The notes below the pieces were generated by a model. That model ran no database searches. It saw only the letters and a program-made list of their open reading frames with translations, and was not told the origin of the DNA. The position numbers and the translations under genes were made by a program. DNA of 64,000 nt from Rotaria sp. Silwood1 (taxonomy: Eukaryota > Rotifera > Eurotatoria > Philodinida > Philodinidae): the NCBI GenBank assembly GCA_905250075.1, contig CAJNOP010000043.1, positions 554,772 to 618,771 of the forward strand. The letters are read 5' to 3'. The number at the start of each line of letters is the position of its first letter. Position 1 is the first letter of the stretch. Shown here piece by piece: positions 14,256-26,900 of the stretch.

Positions 14256-15302
14256 ATGGCTGAAATATATCATTACGCATTAAATTGTTTCTGCTATCGC
14301 CATCAACAAACGTGTTTAGTAACATTTATGCTAAGTATACTTACTGTACTATTTTTTACATTATCTCATATAGTTTTCACTAAAGCAACATTTCATTTAA
14401 ATAATGGTCATTATGTTTATTCTCAAACATTACAATGTACAAATATCAATAAGACTCGAATTGAAGAAGGTCAAAAACATTTATCACAAAGTCGAGTTAT
14501 TATATGTGGTTTAATACGTGATCGTGAATCACATATCAAACGTTTAAAACAACAATTAAATGAAATAATTAAATTCTTTGCAGATTATGCTATTGTTGTT
14601 GTTGAAAATGATTCAAAAGATGGTACAAGACGTGAATTATTAAATTGGGCAAAACATGATAAACATATACATGTTATTGGTTGTAATAATCAAATAAATT
14701 CCATATCACCATGTAATTTGTCATTAGCTGCAACTAAAATTAGGTCTATTCCAAAAACATTACGTATTAAAAAAATGGTTCGACTTAGAAATATCTATAT
14801 GGATTATATTGAAAAACATAGTTTATTAAAACAATTTGATTATGTTATTGTTGAAGATTTTGATTTAACAACTTATACATATTTAAATGGTTTATTTTCA
14901 ACTGGTTTTTATTTGAAATATGATTCAACTATTGATGCTATTTGTTCAAATGGAATATTTTATAATAAATTATTTGGTAATATGATAACATATGAAACTT
15001 ATTTTGATCCATATGCACATAAAGATAAACAAAATCAAAATTGGGGTAAGGCATATAATGATATGTGGTCAACATTATTTCGAAAATATTCTTGTAATCA
15101 AGGTCTTATAAGTGTACAATCATGTTTTTCTGGTCGAACTATTTATAGATATAAAAGTATTGAAGGAAAACGTTATCGAACATATATTGATCAATATAAA
15201 CAAGCTATTTGTGAACATGTTGGATTACATGAAACATTAAAAAATATTTATATTAATAGTGAAATGATTTTTTATGTTAAGGAAAATAATATTAAAAAAT
15301 AG
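14256..15302 (+). CDS. Putative type II membrane glycosyltransferase, single exon
   Basis: Encodes 348 residues with no introns. Residues ~17-42 form one hydrophobic segment near the N terminus, so a Golgi-type signal anchor is likely. The region from ~80 (RVIICGLIRDRESHIKRL, then VVVENDSKDGTRRELLNWA at ~114-132) resembles the start of a GT-A nucleotide-sugar fold, in the style of CMT1/GT69 mannosyltransferases; the acidic cluster EDFD at ~200-203 could serve as the metal-binding DxD-like site. This assignment is inference from motif style; the sugar donor and acceptor are unknown. The coding style matches its neighbours. A possible AATAAA lies at 15528-15533. The absence of introns in a neighbourhood of intron-rich genes could reflect retroposition or acquisition by horizontal transfer. 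Confidence 0.65.
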   Translation: MAEIYHYALNCFCYRHQQTCLVTFMLSILTVLFFTLSHIVFTKATFHLNNGHYVYSQTLQCTNINKTRIEEGQKHLSQSRVIICGLIRDRESHIKRLKQQLNEIIKFFADYAIVVVENDSKDGTRRELLNWAKHDKHIHVIGCNNQINSISPCNLSLAATKIRSIPKTLRIKKMVRLRNIYMDYIEKHSLLKQFDYVIVEDFDLTTYTYLNGLFSTGFYLKYDSTIDAICSNGIFYNKLFGNMITYETYFDPYAHKDKQNQNWGKAYNDMWSTLFRKYSCNQGLISVQSCFSGRTIYRYKSIEGKRYRTYIDQYKQAICEHVGLHETLKNIYINSEMIFYVKENNIKK

Positions 15303-17023
15303 ATATTGAATGGCTAAAATAGAAAAAAATTGACTATTAGTATTAATTATTTCCTTGGTCGAATGAATAATGTTTCAAGTAGATATGAATGATATTAGCT
15401 GAATTTTATGATAGTTGAGTTCATCGAATCCCATTCGAATCTAGATCTAAGTCAACATTCGATTTGTATTATGTATTTAAACGGATTTCGTCTATTCATG
15501 TCCATTTGATTCAGGAAGCTACACAAAAATAAAAGCAAAGCTCTTCTTTATGATATTTTTTGAACCTAATGACCGTCATAAAGTCTGTCAAATCCATCGT
15601 TGATCTAGATTTAATAATTTCCATTGAAAATACGAATCTGAATTCATATTCAGTTCTCATAACAATATCTGACATGTGGACTAGACCTGAAAATGCTGAA
15701 TGACAAAATTTCAGATCCGATTGGCTTAAGCATTTGATTGTCATCGATTTTTTTTCTATTCATAGATACAGTATAAACTCTCCGTAGTGAATATCGTTCG
15801 AAATTTTCGAAAGTATTCACTATAAGGAAGCTAGATTCTTTCTAATAATAATTTTTTACAAAGAACAGACACGCTATCTAGGTATCTAAACGATGTTAGT
15901 GAATAAAAGCACTTAACTGTTGCTCATTCTTACTAGTCTTTCCATGCATTTTTGTTCTCGAAAAATGACTACATGCTCAAATAAAAACTACTTATATATA
16001 TATCAGTTTCAAAAATTCACTAATCGGTACAAGTATTGTTATTGAATTTAGGTCTTAACATAACTAAATGTGTAATCTTTGTTTGTTAGTCTAGAAAAAA
16101 TGCTTTAACAAAGACCTTCCGATTGTTTCAACATAACTAGGTATGTATGAATTATGCAATGTCTATTATAATTTCAATTTTCAGCGGCGTAACTCATCAT
16201 TGAAGGTGGAACGATGCAGGATGGTTGAGTCTCAGAAAAAGAGACTGCGTGAGTAATGTTCAACAGTAAGTAGGTAGGCAGAAATTAGAATCTACATATT
16301 CTTTCTGCCGTCAATTTCATTTATATTCAGAAATTCTTGTGAATATAACTATTTTAGAATGAATTAAAAATGTATACATAACTTGATATAAATATTTAAA
16401 CGAAAAAATATAATCGTATAATTTTGATCACTGATGTAACAATAAAATTTAGTTATATATCGTTCAAAACAAAGAAAAAACTTATGTCGCTTATTGTATT
16501 CTGCTTTTTTTTTATTGATAAGATTAATCGATTTACAAATTTAACAATGTAAAGCTTCAATTCATGTAATGGTTTCATTATAGAAAAAAAAGATCCGCGC
16601 AATATTTTTTCTCATTTCCATCAACACATACATCGAACATCTAATCAACATAGCTGTCTTTTTTTCCATTCATCAATCTGACATGATTTGCTATTAATCA
16701 TCTATTTACATGCTTTGATATTTTTTCTCGTCATTATGATTATTATTGTTCTTCATTATGATAGATGGCACCAGTATGCAATATTATTTCTTTAATAATT
16801 TGTTGTAAAATGAAAAACCTTATGATTTTTTGAAAATAAAGTCTTTTAATAATTTAATGATGTTTAAAAATAAAAAATAAAAATAAATATTCTGATTTTC
16901 TCATTGGAGTAGACATGATGCTTCTAATGTTTATTCATCCTTTTTTCCAGTCAATTAGCCTCATCTGTTATTGTCTTTTTTTTCGAGACAAAGCGAAAAG
17001 AAAAAGAAAAAAAAAACGAATAC
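15303..17023. other. Intergenic spacer between glycosyltransferase-like and PNLDC1-like genes
   Basis: No supported gene. One chance open frame on the minus strand (15511-15744) lacks any family signature. The last few hundred bases are A/T-rich homopolymer tracts and probably include the promoter of the gene starting at 17024. Confidence 0.55.
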
Positions 17024-20000
17024 ATGTGTGAAGTAACATCATCAAACTTCTTTGAATTATTTCCATTAATTATTCAATTAATTGATAAATCATGTTTTCT
17101 TGCAATTGATACTGAATTTAGCTCAATAGATACATTTTCTTCGTCAATTAAATCTGTAAAACAATTTTATGAACAACGTTCAAATTTTGTAAAACAAATA
17201 ACAATATTTCAATTTGGTCTTGCTATTTTTTCTAAAACATCTGATCAACAAAAATATGATGTTAATATTTATAATTTTTATCTTAATCCAACATCAATTC
17301 ATCCAATTGATGTGAAATATTTAATTCAATCATCATCAATAAAATTTTTATCTGAATATAATTTTGATTTTAATAAATGTTTTTATTCAGGTATATCGTT
17401 TGTTAATCAAACACAAGAACAAATTTTATTAAATCAAAATAAAGTAAAAAGAAAAAGAAAAAAAAGTATGTTATAATTTGATTGTTTTTTTATTTTTTTA
17501 GTCAATGTCAAATTATAGATTTTCAATTAGTGAACAAAATTTTTTAAGTTTTTTATTTGAAAAAATAAATGAATGGTTAATAACAGCACATATTGGTGAT
17601 CAAATGCAATATGAATTACATAATAATAATAGAGAAATTTTAAATGATTATTTACTTCATTTTGAATTTCGTCGTTGTTTTAAAACAATTTGGACAATGA
17701 CGAAAATAATTGACAATAAAAAAATACTTTTTATTGAACATATTACAAAAGAAACATATGAACAAAAGATAAAAGATAATATTGATAATAATCAAGGGTT
17801 TCAATTATTTATTCAATCATTAATTGGTTTTACTAATCTTATACGTTACATACGGGATAATTATCGAAAACCAATTGTAGGTTAGTTAACCATGAGAATA
17901 GTTGATGCATGTGCTGATTATGATATTGGTATAGTTAAATTTGTAGGATTCTCACTAATTTTTACAAGTGGAAGAGCCTAAAACTTTAGCAAATAGTTTT
18001 CAGACGCAATATGAAAAGAAGATTAAACAGACAGCCATCCCTCCTTGAAATCTATATATATTTGGAAGATGACATTTACTGTCGAGATAAAATGTGGGTC
18101 ATAAATCACTCGTTGATCTTGAATGACATGAAAACTTGAGGTTTTTTTCGTAGTTATATTGTTATTGTAGCTGTGTCAAGCTGAAAATTATTGATCACTC
18201 ATTATTAAAAAATATGAGTCCGTTTCAAGGTGATGATTTATGGTTAGATATTCGGTAATGTGGTTATTGTCTGATTGAAATCAGATTTTGGGTATCTAGG
18301 GTCGTTAGTCTTCATTTTATTTTTATAATATGGAATCGTTGATTTCTATTGTTAAGGTCTTGTTAAAAAAGAAAGCTTAAGGTTCCTGATTAGGATGAAC
18401 AAAGTTTCCTTCCAAATGCTCGACTTTCTGCCAGTTTTTTAAAAGTTCATAATAAGTTTGAAGAGCAACCGGATAGTGGAACATGTTTTGCCGTTGTGAG
18501 GTGAGTAGGAAAGCCATAACAAAAGGTGCAGGCTTGTATCTTTTATGAACAAATAGCTATTTAAAACCGATCGTAGTATATTTTTTGACTGGCTATTAGT
18601 TCTAACTAAGTTTTTAGCATGACGAGTCTACTTCTAGAGAAACTATTTTTTTGTGCATTCTTACTCTGAATGCGTCAAAAATGATGGAAGTTAAGAAAAA
18701 ACGCTATATTTACATCTGCAATCAAGAAATTTTAATAAGCTATATAGCAAATACACTATGCTCATGGTAGTAGTTTCAGTGGTGTATTCAACCATAGTCT
18801 ATTGAGCAATTGTTCACGGCTCAAAAAGTTATGGCCCAAGGGATTTTTTGAAAATAATGACAAGTGCCAATAGCTGCCCACCCTTCAAAACACTTTGACT
18901 GGTAAGTTGCCCAAAAACCAAATATTTCTGACTATACTACGGAGTAGTATATTTCAATATCGAAATAATCAGTTTATGTGAGTATATACCAAAAAAAGAG
19001 CAGTTTTTTTTTAAATACATCGTTTTCCAACTCATCAAACTTAGGCAAGGAATAACGATAAGAAGTTGAATCTTTTTGCGAATTTGTAAATTATTGAAGA
19101 TTCCATATAAGTTTCGAGAATCGTCTTCAGGCTATGGTTTATTGGTTCAACTAGATAGTTTCTATGAATGAGTTAAAATGACTCAACACAAGGTAACAAA
19201 TTGAGAGAAACATATTAAGGCGATGTTATTATTGTCTTAGAGTTTTGATGTATATTTTTCAGTTGGATAAAGTTCAATTTCCAGAGTAAGAATTTTCGAT
19301 TGAAATCAAATTCGAGTGAAAGTTAAGTTTTATCCATGATAAGACTTCTGTCGTTTTAACTTGTTCGTAGCAGAAAAGCTAAGTTTCGTCTAAAAACATT
19401 CGCTTCCAGTATCATTAACCTGTCTATCTATGCACTAATCAATACTTTGATTCGTTTTATCAAAGAACAAATATACATTCCTGTGTATCATAGATGGTTG
19501 AAATATGTCAAAATATGACTTATATTGTTTACGTCTTAGTGGATGTACTCTAAATATTTTGATTCTTCCTTAGATATGAATTATAAGTGAATCTCTTTTC
19601 ACTAGAATCGAAGACGGTAGATTTTCCATTGTCTTTTGAAGCAATTCAACAGATTAATTTTTCTATGTTAGCGTCTAAAACCTCGATTTTTGAGTAAAAT
19701 ACAAGTTTTTATTAAAATTACTGTTTTTTTTTCAGTAGAAAAATATTTTTCATTGAACAAAAACTTTTAGTGCAATCCCTACAGGATTAAAATATGAAAC
19801 ACGATATAGTTGCCGTTGCTAATCGCAAGAAGACTACTTTTTTATCTATTTTGGAACAAATTTCTTCACCATCAATTTTAATTAAACCTTGGGAAATACA
19901 ATAGGACATTAGTTCATCTACCATAACGAGAGGTTATTGGTAGACGGTCTTTAATCTCATACTAACAGCAGCTGTGTAACGTTTCTATGGGTGTGTCGAT

Positions 20001-21995
20001 TACTGTCTGTGACATGTCATTGTTAGGATGTCTGCGATCAGCCGTTTCCCACGTTGATCTCTAGGGGATCGGAATCTCTACTCCTATATATCAACACTTC
20101 TTTTGGATTGTGTTTGAAAAAATTAACCCCAAATAGACGACCATAATCTTTTATCAGTGACTTTATACACGCTTTCGACATGTTCATAAAAGTTAAACTT
20201 CTTTACTCTGCTATTTTTGACTTTGTCATTGAAGAAAAAAATAAAGAGTTTTGTCTTGACAGAAGTCTACAAAATGGTTAACTACTCTTGGAATCGAGAC
20301 TTTGTAGATCCATATGAGCTATGAATATTCTGAAAAGAATTCGTGAACTTAACTTATTGCTCTGGAAATATTTCATGTTAATGATAATTTTTTAAGATAA
20401 ATGTCGTAGTAACCCAAAAACTGATTTTCCAAATTTCGACTTGAAACTTTGCATTGAGAGACGCTTTAACAAGAATAATTTCAATTTTTTTTGATTTTCT
20501 TCTATCCTGAAACAAGTATTATCAAATCTGCCGATTTGTAAAGACACGTTATTACCATAACTGTATATTTTTTTGGATAGGAACAGATATTGAGATTTGA
20601 TATATTCACAAATATAAACTTTTCTAGTATTCGTTCAGAGAATCGAAGCATTGATCTAAAAACTACTGGAAAAGTACATTATTTTCGCGACAATAAACTA
20701 AGGTCACAATCGTTTATTCTTGAGAGCACTCATATCTTATTTAGGTCCACATAATGCATAGTCTCGATTGAAAAGAAATTTCTCAGCTGGAAGGCTTTCC
20801 TCATGAGTGCGATTTTCTTATCAAAAATCACACGAGTCTTAATATGACATTAGAGACATGACATAAAACTTGTTTCCTGACAATTTCTTTGACTATTTAA
20901 TTAAATAATAGTTTGAATAAATCTATTTCCGATCTTCTTTTGTTAAAACACTCATTAATTGAAATCAAATCAAAGTGATTACCTATGAAACACGAAAAAA
21001 ACTTTAAATAATTAAGAATATGAAATTTATATAAACATATATATGTAGATATCAATAAAAGACTTATTTTATTGTTTAAGGACATAATTGTTTTCTTGAT
21101 TGGTTAATTATTTATGATAAATTTCTTGATAATCTTCCATCAAAATTTGAAGAATATCAAATCTTAATGAATAAAAATTTTTTATTATCAATATTTGATA
21201 CAAAATATCTTGCATTAGAAATGAAAGAATATTTATTTACACGTCAAAATCGTTCAAATATAAGTAATTATATTGAAAATTTAACAACAGCAACATCACT
21301 TTCATCATTATATGATTTATTAACATCAAAATATTATGATAGTTTAATATTTTTTAAACCAATTATTGAAATAAATTCAAATAATCGATATAAGACTCAA
21401 GTTTGGGTAAAAATTTTCTTTTTTTATATTTTTATTCTAATTTCATTTCTTTTTTTTCTTTAAGAAACATGAAGCTGGTTATGATGCATATATGTCTGGA
21501 GTTATATTTCTTAAATTAATTTATTTATATGAACAAAAAAAAATTCATAAAATTGATTTAAATGAATGTCAATCAATATTTGATACATGTTTAAATGATA
21601 TACAAATATATAAAAATCGTTTTTATTCAACATTTATTTCATATATATCATTAAATCGATATGATAAAAATAAAAATTTCAATAAAAAATTACAACAATG
21701 TCTTGTTATTGAAAAATATAATAAAGATAAAATTGATATGTCAGATATAATATCACGTTTTAATTCATATTGTTCAATGGAATATGAAATAAATAATAAT
21801 TTAAATAAAATTTATCTTTTATTTCAATCTGAACATTGTCAACGACAAATTCTTAAAGATTATACAAATCATCCATTATATAAAATTGAAAAATTTAATT
21901 GGTTTAAACATTCATTATTTGTTAAATATACATTTGGAATATCAATAGTAATGACTGGTATTTGTATTTTTTTTCTAGTCAAACGTCAAATGTGA
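17024..21995 (+). CDS. PNLDC1: PNLDC1/PARN-family 3'-5' exoribonuclease with C-terminal membrane anchor
   Basis: Exons 17024-17443, 17502-17880, 21081-21406 and 21465-21995 give 551 residues in an intact frame. DEDD nuclease residues are present: D29 and E31 in AIDTEF, D273 in GHNCFLD, and H377 with D382 in HEAGYDAY. PARN removes poly(A); PNLDC1 (Trimmer) trims piRNA precursors at the mitochondrial surface. PNLDC1 is favoured because the protein is short, ends without an RNA-recognition domain, and its last ~22 residues (YTFGISIVMTGICIFFLVKRQM region) form a tail anchor with basic residues after it. The first intron starts at GTAAAAAG, chosen over a later GTATG because only it keeps phase. 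The second intron, 17881-21080, is 3.2 kb; the third is 58 bp. The junction at 17880/21081 falls inside the glycine codon of the GHN motif. Confidence 0.9.
17881..21080. other. 3.2-kb intron of the PNLDC1-like gene
   Basis: Begins GTTAGT and ends TTTAAG. It contains no long open frame. It holds a copy of a dispersed repeat (about 19773-20040) also found in the F-box gene intron, and a small palindrome at 19264-19337 (GGATAAAGTTCAATTTCC pairing with a diverged partner). Probably built from old transposable-element fragments. Confidence 0.65.
19773..20040 (+). repeat. Dispersed repeat, copy A
   Basis: Aligns by eye, with gaps and clear divergence, to 42100-42330 in the same orientation. Shared landmarks in order: GAAACACGAT / GAAACATGAT, GCTAATC, TTTTGG, AACGAG..GTTATTG, ACTGTCTGTGAC / ACTGACTGTGAC, TCTG..GTTAGG. 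Probably two members of one old transposable-element family. Confidence 0.5.
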
Positions 21996-23901
21996 TATAT
22001 ACATATATATACATATATATACCATCGTTATATTTGATTAGTTTTGTTTTGATTCACTTCATTGGAAGAAAGATTATGTATGTATTTACATGGATCAGTG
22101 ATTGAAGAATGATATTTTTCTATTTTTTCGAGCTTTGATATTTTTCGATGATAAAGATTCATTTCCTTTTTTTCATTATCACTTACTATAATTGTCTATC
22201 CTATTATTGAAGTATTTAGAGAAAAAAAATGTGAAAAATATATACATGAGCATAAAATGTTCTAACCTTATATGTTGATATATTAATTGTAGTTTAACGT
22301 TTCTTTTGTTTATTCTATTAGTAATACAAATGCTTTATTTTATAATTTGATCTATTTTCGAAGATTAATCAAAAATAGTAATAGATAAACTCTAGACAAT
22401 CTTAAAGATAATTTCTAGTTATTCATATTTTCTTTTCTTGTTGTCGATTTATCTGTTGGCCCCTCGACAGGAAAAAAAAAAGATCATGGATCATTTATAA
22501 TCTGCTATTGATTTGTCGACTTATTCGTTGATGTATTTCTCTTAGTATCATGCGCATTTATAATGACATAGCTTCCCGATGTTAATGGTACTCGTGATAC
22601 TACTTATAATGATGAAAAGAAAAAAAGATGTTTATGATTATCTGAACTTTTAATAATATTTGAGTAGTTCGATTTAATAAAAACAGACAATTTTATTTGT
22701 TATTAAAAAAAGATTAGTTATGAATATGATAACTTATTTTTAATTATGTCACATTGTATGTATATGTTCTAGTATTGAATTCGACTCGTTTTTCCTCTTG
22801 TTCCATCATTGTCATTTCTTCGTAATTGTCATCGTTGTTATATGTCGTTCTTCGGCTTTTTTTCTTTTCTTTTTCTTTGCTTCTTTTCTTTTCTTTTCTT
22901 TCTGGCTAGGGCGTTTTCACATTAGAGCAACAAGAGCTACTTCTTGTTCATCATCTACAGACGATGGATTTTCTTATTTTTTGTTCTTCATTTTTTCTCC
23001 GCCTTTCCTTCGTTTTCTCAATAATATAGACATATACAGCTGAATCTATTCTTCCTTTTTCTTTTGTTTTCTACTGATTTTAGTGAGTACAACAGCACAA
23101 AAAAATGAAGGATAATAGAATGAGAAGACGACAAAGGAGAAGAAAAAGAGAAAAATCTTAATCACATTTTTACTATCCGCTAACACCATCATCACACAGT
23201 ATCCATTTTCTTCATCAATGTTGTTGATGTCTGTCTTTATAACATTGAAAACTGATCTTACATAGACAAATATAGAAGAAAGAATTATTTGTATACTGAC
23301 GTAATTATAAAAGAAAGAAGTTTACTTCATTTTCGCTTCTAGTCGTTCATAGTACTCGTCCTCCATTGCCAATCAATCAATAATGGATAGTGTGAAATGG
23401 TAGCAACATGGGCCACGTTTTCTTCTTTCTCTTTTCTCTCGTTCTTCATCTACAGACTTTCTGTTGTACACGTATAAGAAACAGAAGTGAATTGTAATTG
23501 TTTCCCACTTGAGTGTCGTTTTGAGAATTGAGAGGAGGAGAAAAACGAAGAAAGCAGAATAAGATGAACTTAAGATTTCTTTTATTTTTGTGTATTGATC
23601 ATGAACAGAATCAAAAAAAAATGGATGAGTTGTCCAATATTGATTTCAGGATATTGTTTGTTCATTTATCATTTCTATTTCAGATAACTTTTTTTTTCTG
23701 TTTCCTAATCATAATCATGATCGTCTGCAATTATATATCAACAGATATATTTTATTTGACAATGTAAGTCAATACTTAATTCTATAATTGAATTATTATT
23801 ATTATTATTATTTTCTATTATTTAGGTAGCATAGATACATTGGTAATTTAATAGAAAATCTCTAGTTTTTTTTTGTCCATTGATCCGTACATTTCTTTCA
23901 C
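21996..23901. other. Intergenic region upstream of liprin-alpha
   Basis: No supported gene. It includes T-rich tracts (22855-22905), purine-rich stretches (23100-23160, 23525-23560) and A/T simple sequence. Promoter and 5' untranslated sequence of the liprin gene are expected in the right half. Short open frames here (22798-23043, 23528-23767) are low-complexity and unsupported. Confidence 0.5.
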
Positions 23902-26900
23902 ATGTATGCCGATATGATTTGTGATGTTATGCCACCAATACCTGAAGATGGTGGTGGCAATGGTACCAATCCGGAAGGTACTGGATCAGATAATGGTGAA
24001 GAAGCTGAAGCTAATATTGAACAGTTAATGGTATCAATGCTTGAAGAACGTGACAAAGTAATATTAGAATTTAAAAATAGTTATTTGAGTTAATATGTAA
24101 ATTCCTTTTTTTTTGTTTTAAATAAAGCTACAAGAAAAATTACGTGAAACAGAAGAAACATTAAATACATCACAACAAAAACTAGCTGAAGTTGAAAAAG
24201 AACGTGACGTTTTATTGCGTCAATTATCACTTAATGCTCCACAGGTTTGTATTGATCATACAATTTGTTAATTGTTTTCATTTCTATAAGTTATAAAATC
24301 ATCATCGAAACGAAAGAAACAAGAAAAAAACAAAAACTCAAGTCTATTGTATTCACAAATCACGTAAATCTTGATTGACATCAATCACATGTGCAAATCA
24401 ATCAACGTAAAAGCTTAACAACTGTTAAAAAAACTGTCATTATTTGATGACAGATCGATAACTATGTACGAATCGTTTCCATGACAACTAAAAGAAGGCT
24501 ATTTATATCATTTATGTCTTATCAAATCGAAATTTCATTTGACTTATTTGCTTATACTATATCTTTAGTCATAATCATGTTATCATTAATAGTTGTCTAT
24601 TTATCTCAATTAATGATAAACGTTGATGTACTTGATGATAAGCAATTTTTTGCTTTTTATTTATTCGTAACATTTTTTTTCTAAAATCGTATATAAATAT
24701 ATATATATATATATATACACATACGTACCTGATATGATCAAAAAGTCGTTACTCAAGATAAAGGCCATGTTGTTTGTGATTAACACTTTTTTCTTTCTAC
24801 CAATCATTCATATGTCAAAGAATGACCCTCGAAACACTATTTGAGATAGGAGATTGTTGCTCATGCATTAAGAGAATATGTGTATGATCACAAATTTCAC
24901 AGTCATTGTCGTGATGATCAAACAATAGTGATTAGATCGTTCATTTTTTTTTCTCTTGTCCTCTAACTTGTTTTCTCTCGTTCTCTATTCTATTCATCAT
25001 CATTGATTGTTTGCTAGAATAATATACCGAATAGTTTGAATAGAAATCGACACACAAACGTAGAATCTGATGTAATTTAATATAGTATATGAAATATGAT
25101 ACTTTACGCGCGATTGATGATAAGATTAAAATAAAAATAAAAAGAAACTTTTTATTCAATATTCTCATTTACTAGTAGCAAATAAACAAACAAACAAACA
25201 ATTAGGCCAGCATCATGCCATCTAAATGAATGTTATTTTATTTAGACAAACAAAATAAGATCTATGATCGATGTCATACCGACGATTGACATACTGTTTT
25301 CATCAATAGAAGCATATTAACAAAACAGTAGCCATAGTAATAATCAGGTTTTGTGCCAGGGTTACTAATGGACTAGATGTCATAGAATATATATAAGAAA
25401 CTGTCTCATAGAAGTAGTGTGAAAATTTCAAAAGAATTTTCTCATTTGCTCAATAATAATAAAGCATTTTCAATAATTAGAAGAGGGAGTCGACACACTT
25501 CCCACTTTGCCAGAGCTTCATAGTAATGCCAATGTGATGACAATAGTCATTTCAATAATAAACAAACCCATCTATTATTCTTTCCGACGCATGAGAGATG
25601 CATTTTTTTGTATGTGTATATGGCGTTTGCTTACTTATTACTCTTTTACTAGTTTCAATTGACGACAATACTAAGTGGCATCGGTTGCTTGCTTTCATCT
25701 CTAGACTATGGGTATGATATCGACCTTCATTCTTTTTCCCCGAGAGCAACATCAAATTCGTATGTGTATATATAAATATATAGGCATGTACTGTTAACAA
25801 ACCAACCGTTTAATACAAGGTCATATGGATGATAAAGATTGATTATTGAAGACAATGCTATCATTTGGTTGCATGTAACCATAATGATTGAACCACTTTA
25901 GCAAACAATTCTTCTTGATAATAATTTTTACTTCTATTTATTCTTCTAAGTAGTAAAAGTAACCTGGAAGGAGAGAGAAAGAGGAAGAGAATAGATAAAT
26001 AGAGAAGAGAAAACGATGGGGAAAGAGAGGGAGAGAGACGATCCGAGCGGAAAAAGAAGCGAGAATCGACAACGACGACAAATTCGTTGATTATTTAACT
26101 CTACCGACGAACGAGCACACACACATATACATACTTACATTCACGTATAAAATGTATGTTTGAGCAAACCTGTGAAGAACCAACGCGCACGCACACACAT
26201 ACACATATATATCTATATAAATAAAAAACTAATAAATAATGGTGAACATCGATTGTCAATCAAGTTCATTTCTCTTTGACGATCCATCGCATTATCTACG
26301 TAAAATGAGTTCTACTACCAATCTCTACGATTATTTAACAAATAATATCTCATTTAAAATGTTTTTAAATAATACTGAAAATGACAATAATAATAATCAT
26401 GATGATGATGATCAATTAATGGCAATAAGTCCAACAACAATGACAAGTTCAGATAGCAGTGATAGTGCTATTGTCTCTGATGAAATAGATGATATTGATT
26501 TAATAAATGAAAATAAATCAATACATCATAATTCATGGCCTAAAACGATGAAAAAATCAAACGAATCAATATCGACAACATTTGCATCACTTTCACAAAC
26601 ATTTGATATTTTAAATCATCTTGAACAACAAACTATTTATGAAAATGTATCAAATAATAATCAACAAAAATATAAACGTCCTTTACCATGGTTAAATTCG
26701 ACATTAACAAATCATCATTCGTCTTCTTCTTCATCTCCATCTTATACTTCCTCTCTTGAATTAACAACGAATAAGGTTTTTCAATTATTTATTTATTGAA
26801 AAAATAGCAACAATAATGAGAAATAATTTTTTGAAAAAAACAAATCTTTTTTTTTTTTCTTCTTAGGATTATGTTTCACTTGTTCGTGAACTTGCTCAAT

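Larger units (their letters stand above)
24245..26238. other. First part of liprin intron 2, upstream of alternative exon
   Basis: About 2 kb with no supported conserved exon. It includes an (AT)n run at 24695-24716, an AAAC run near 25183-25200, and a purine-rich GAGA tract at 25965-26060 just before the candidate alternative start exon. Confidence 0.55.
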
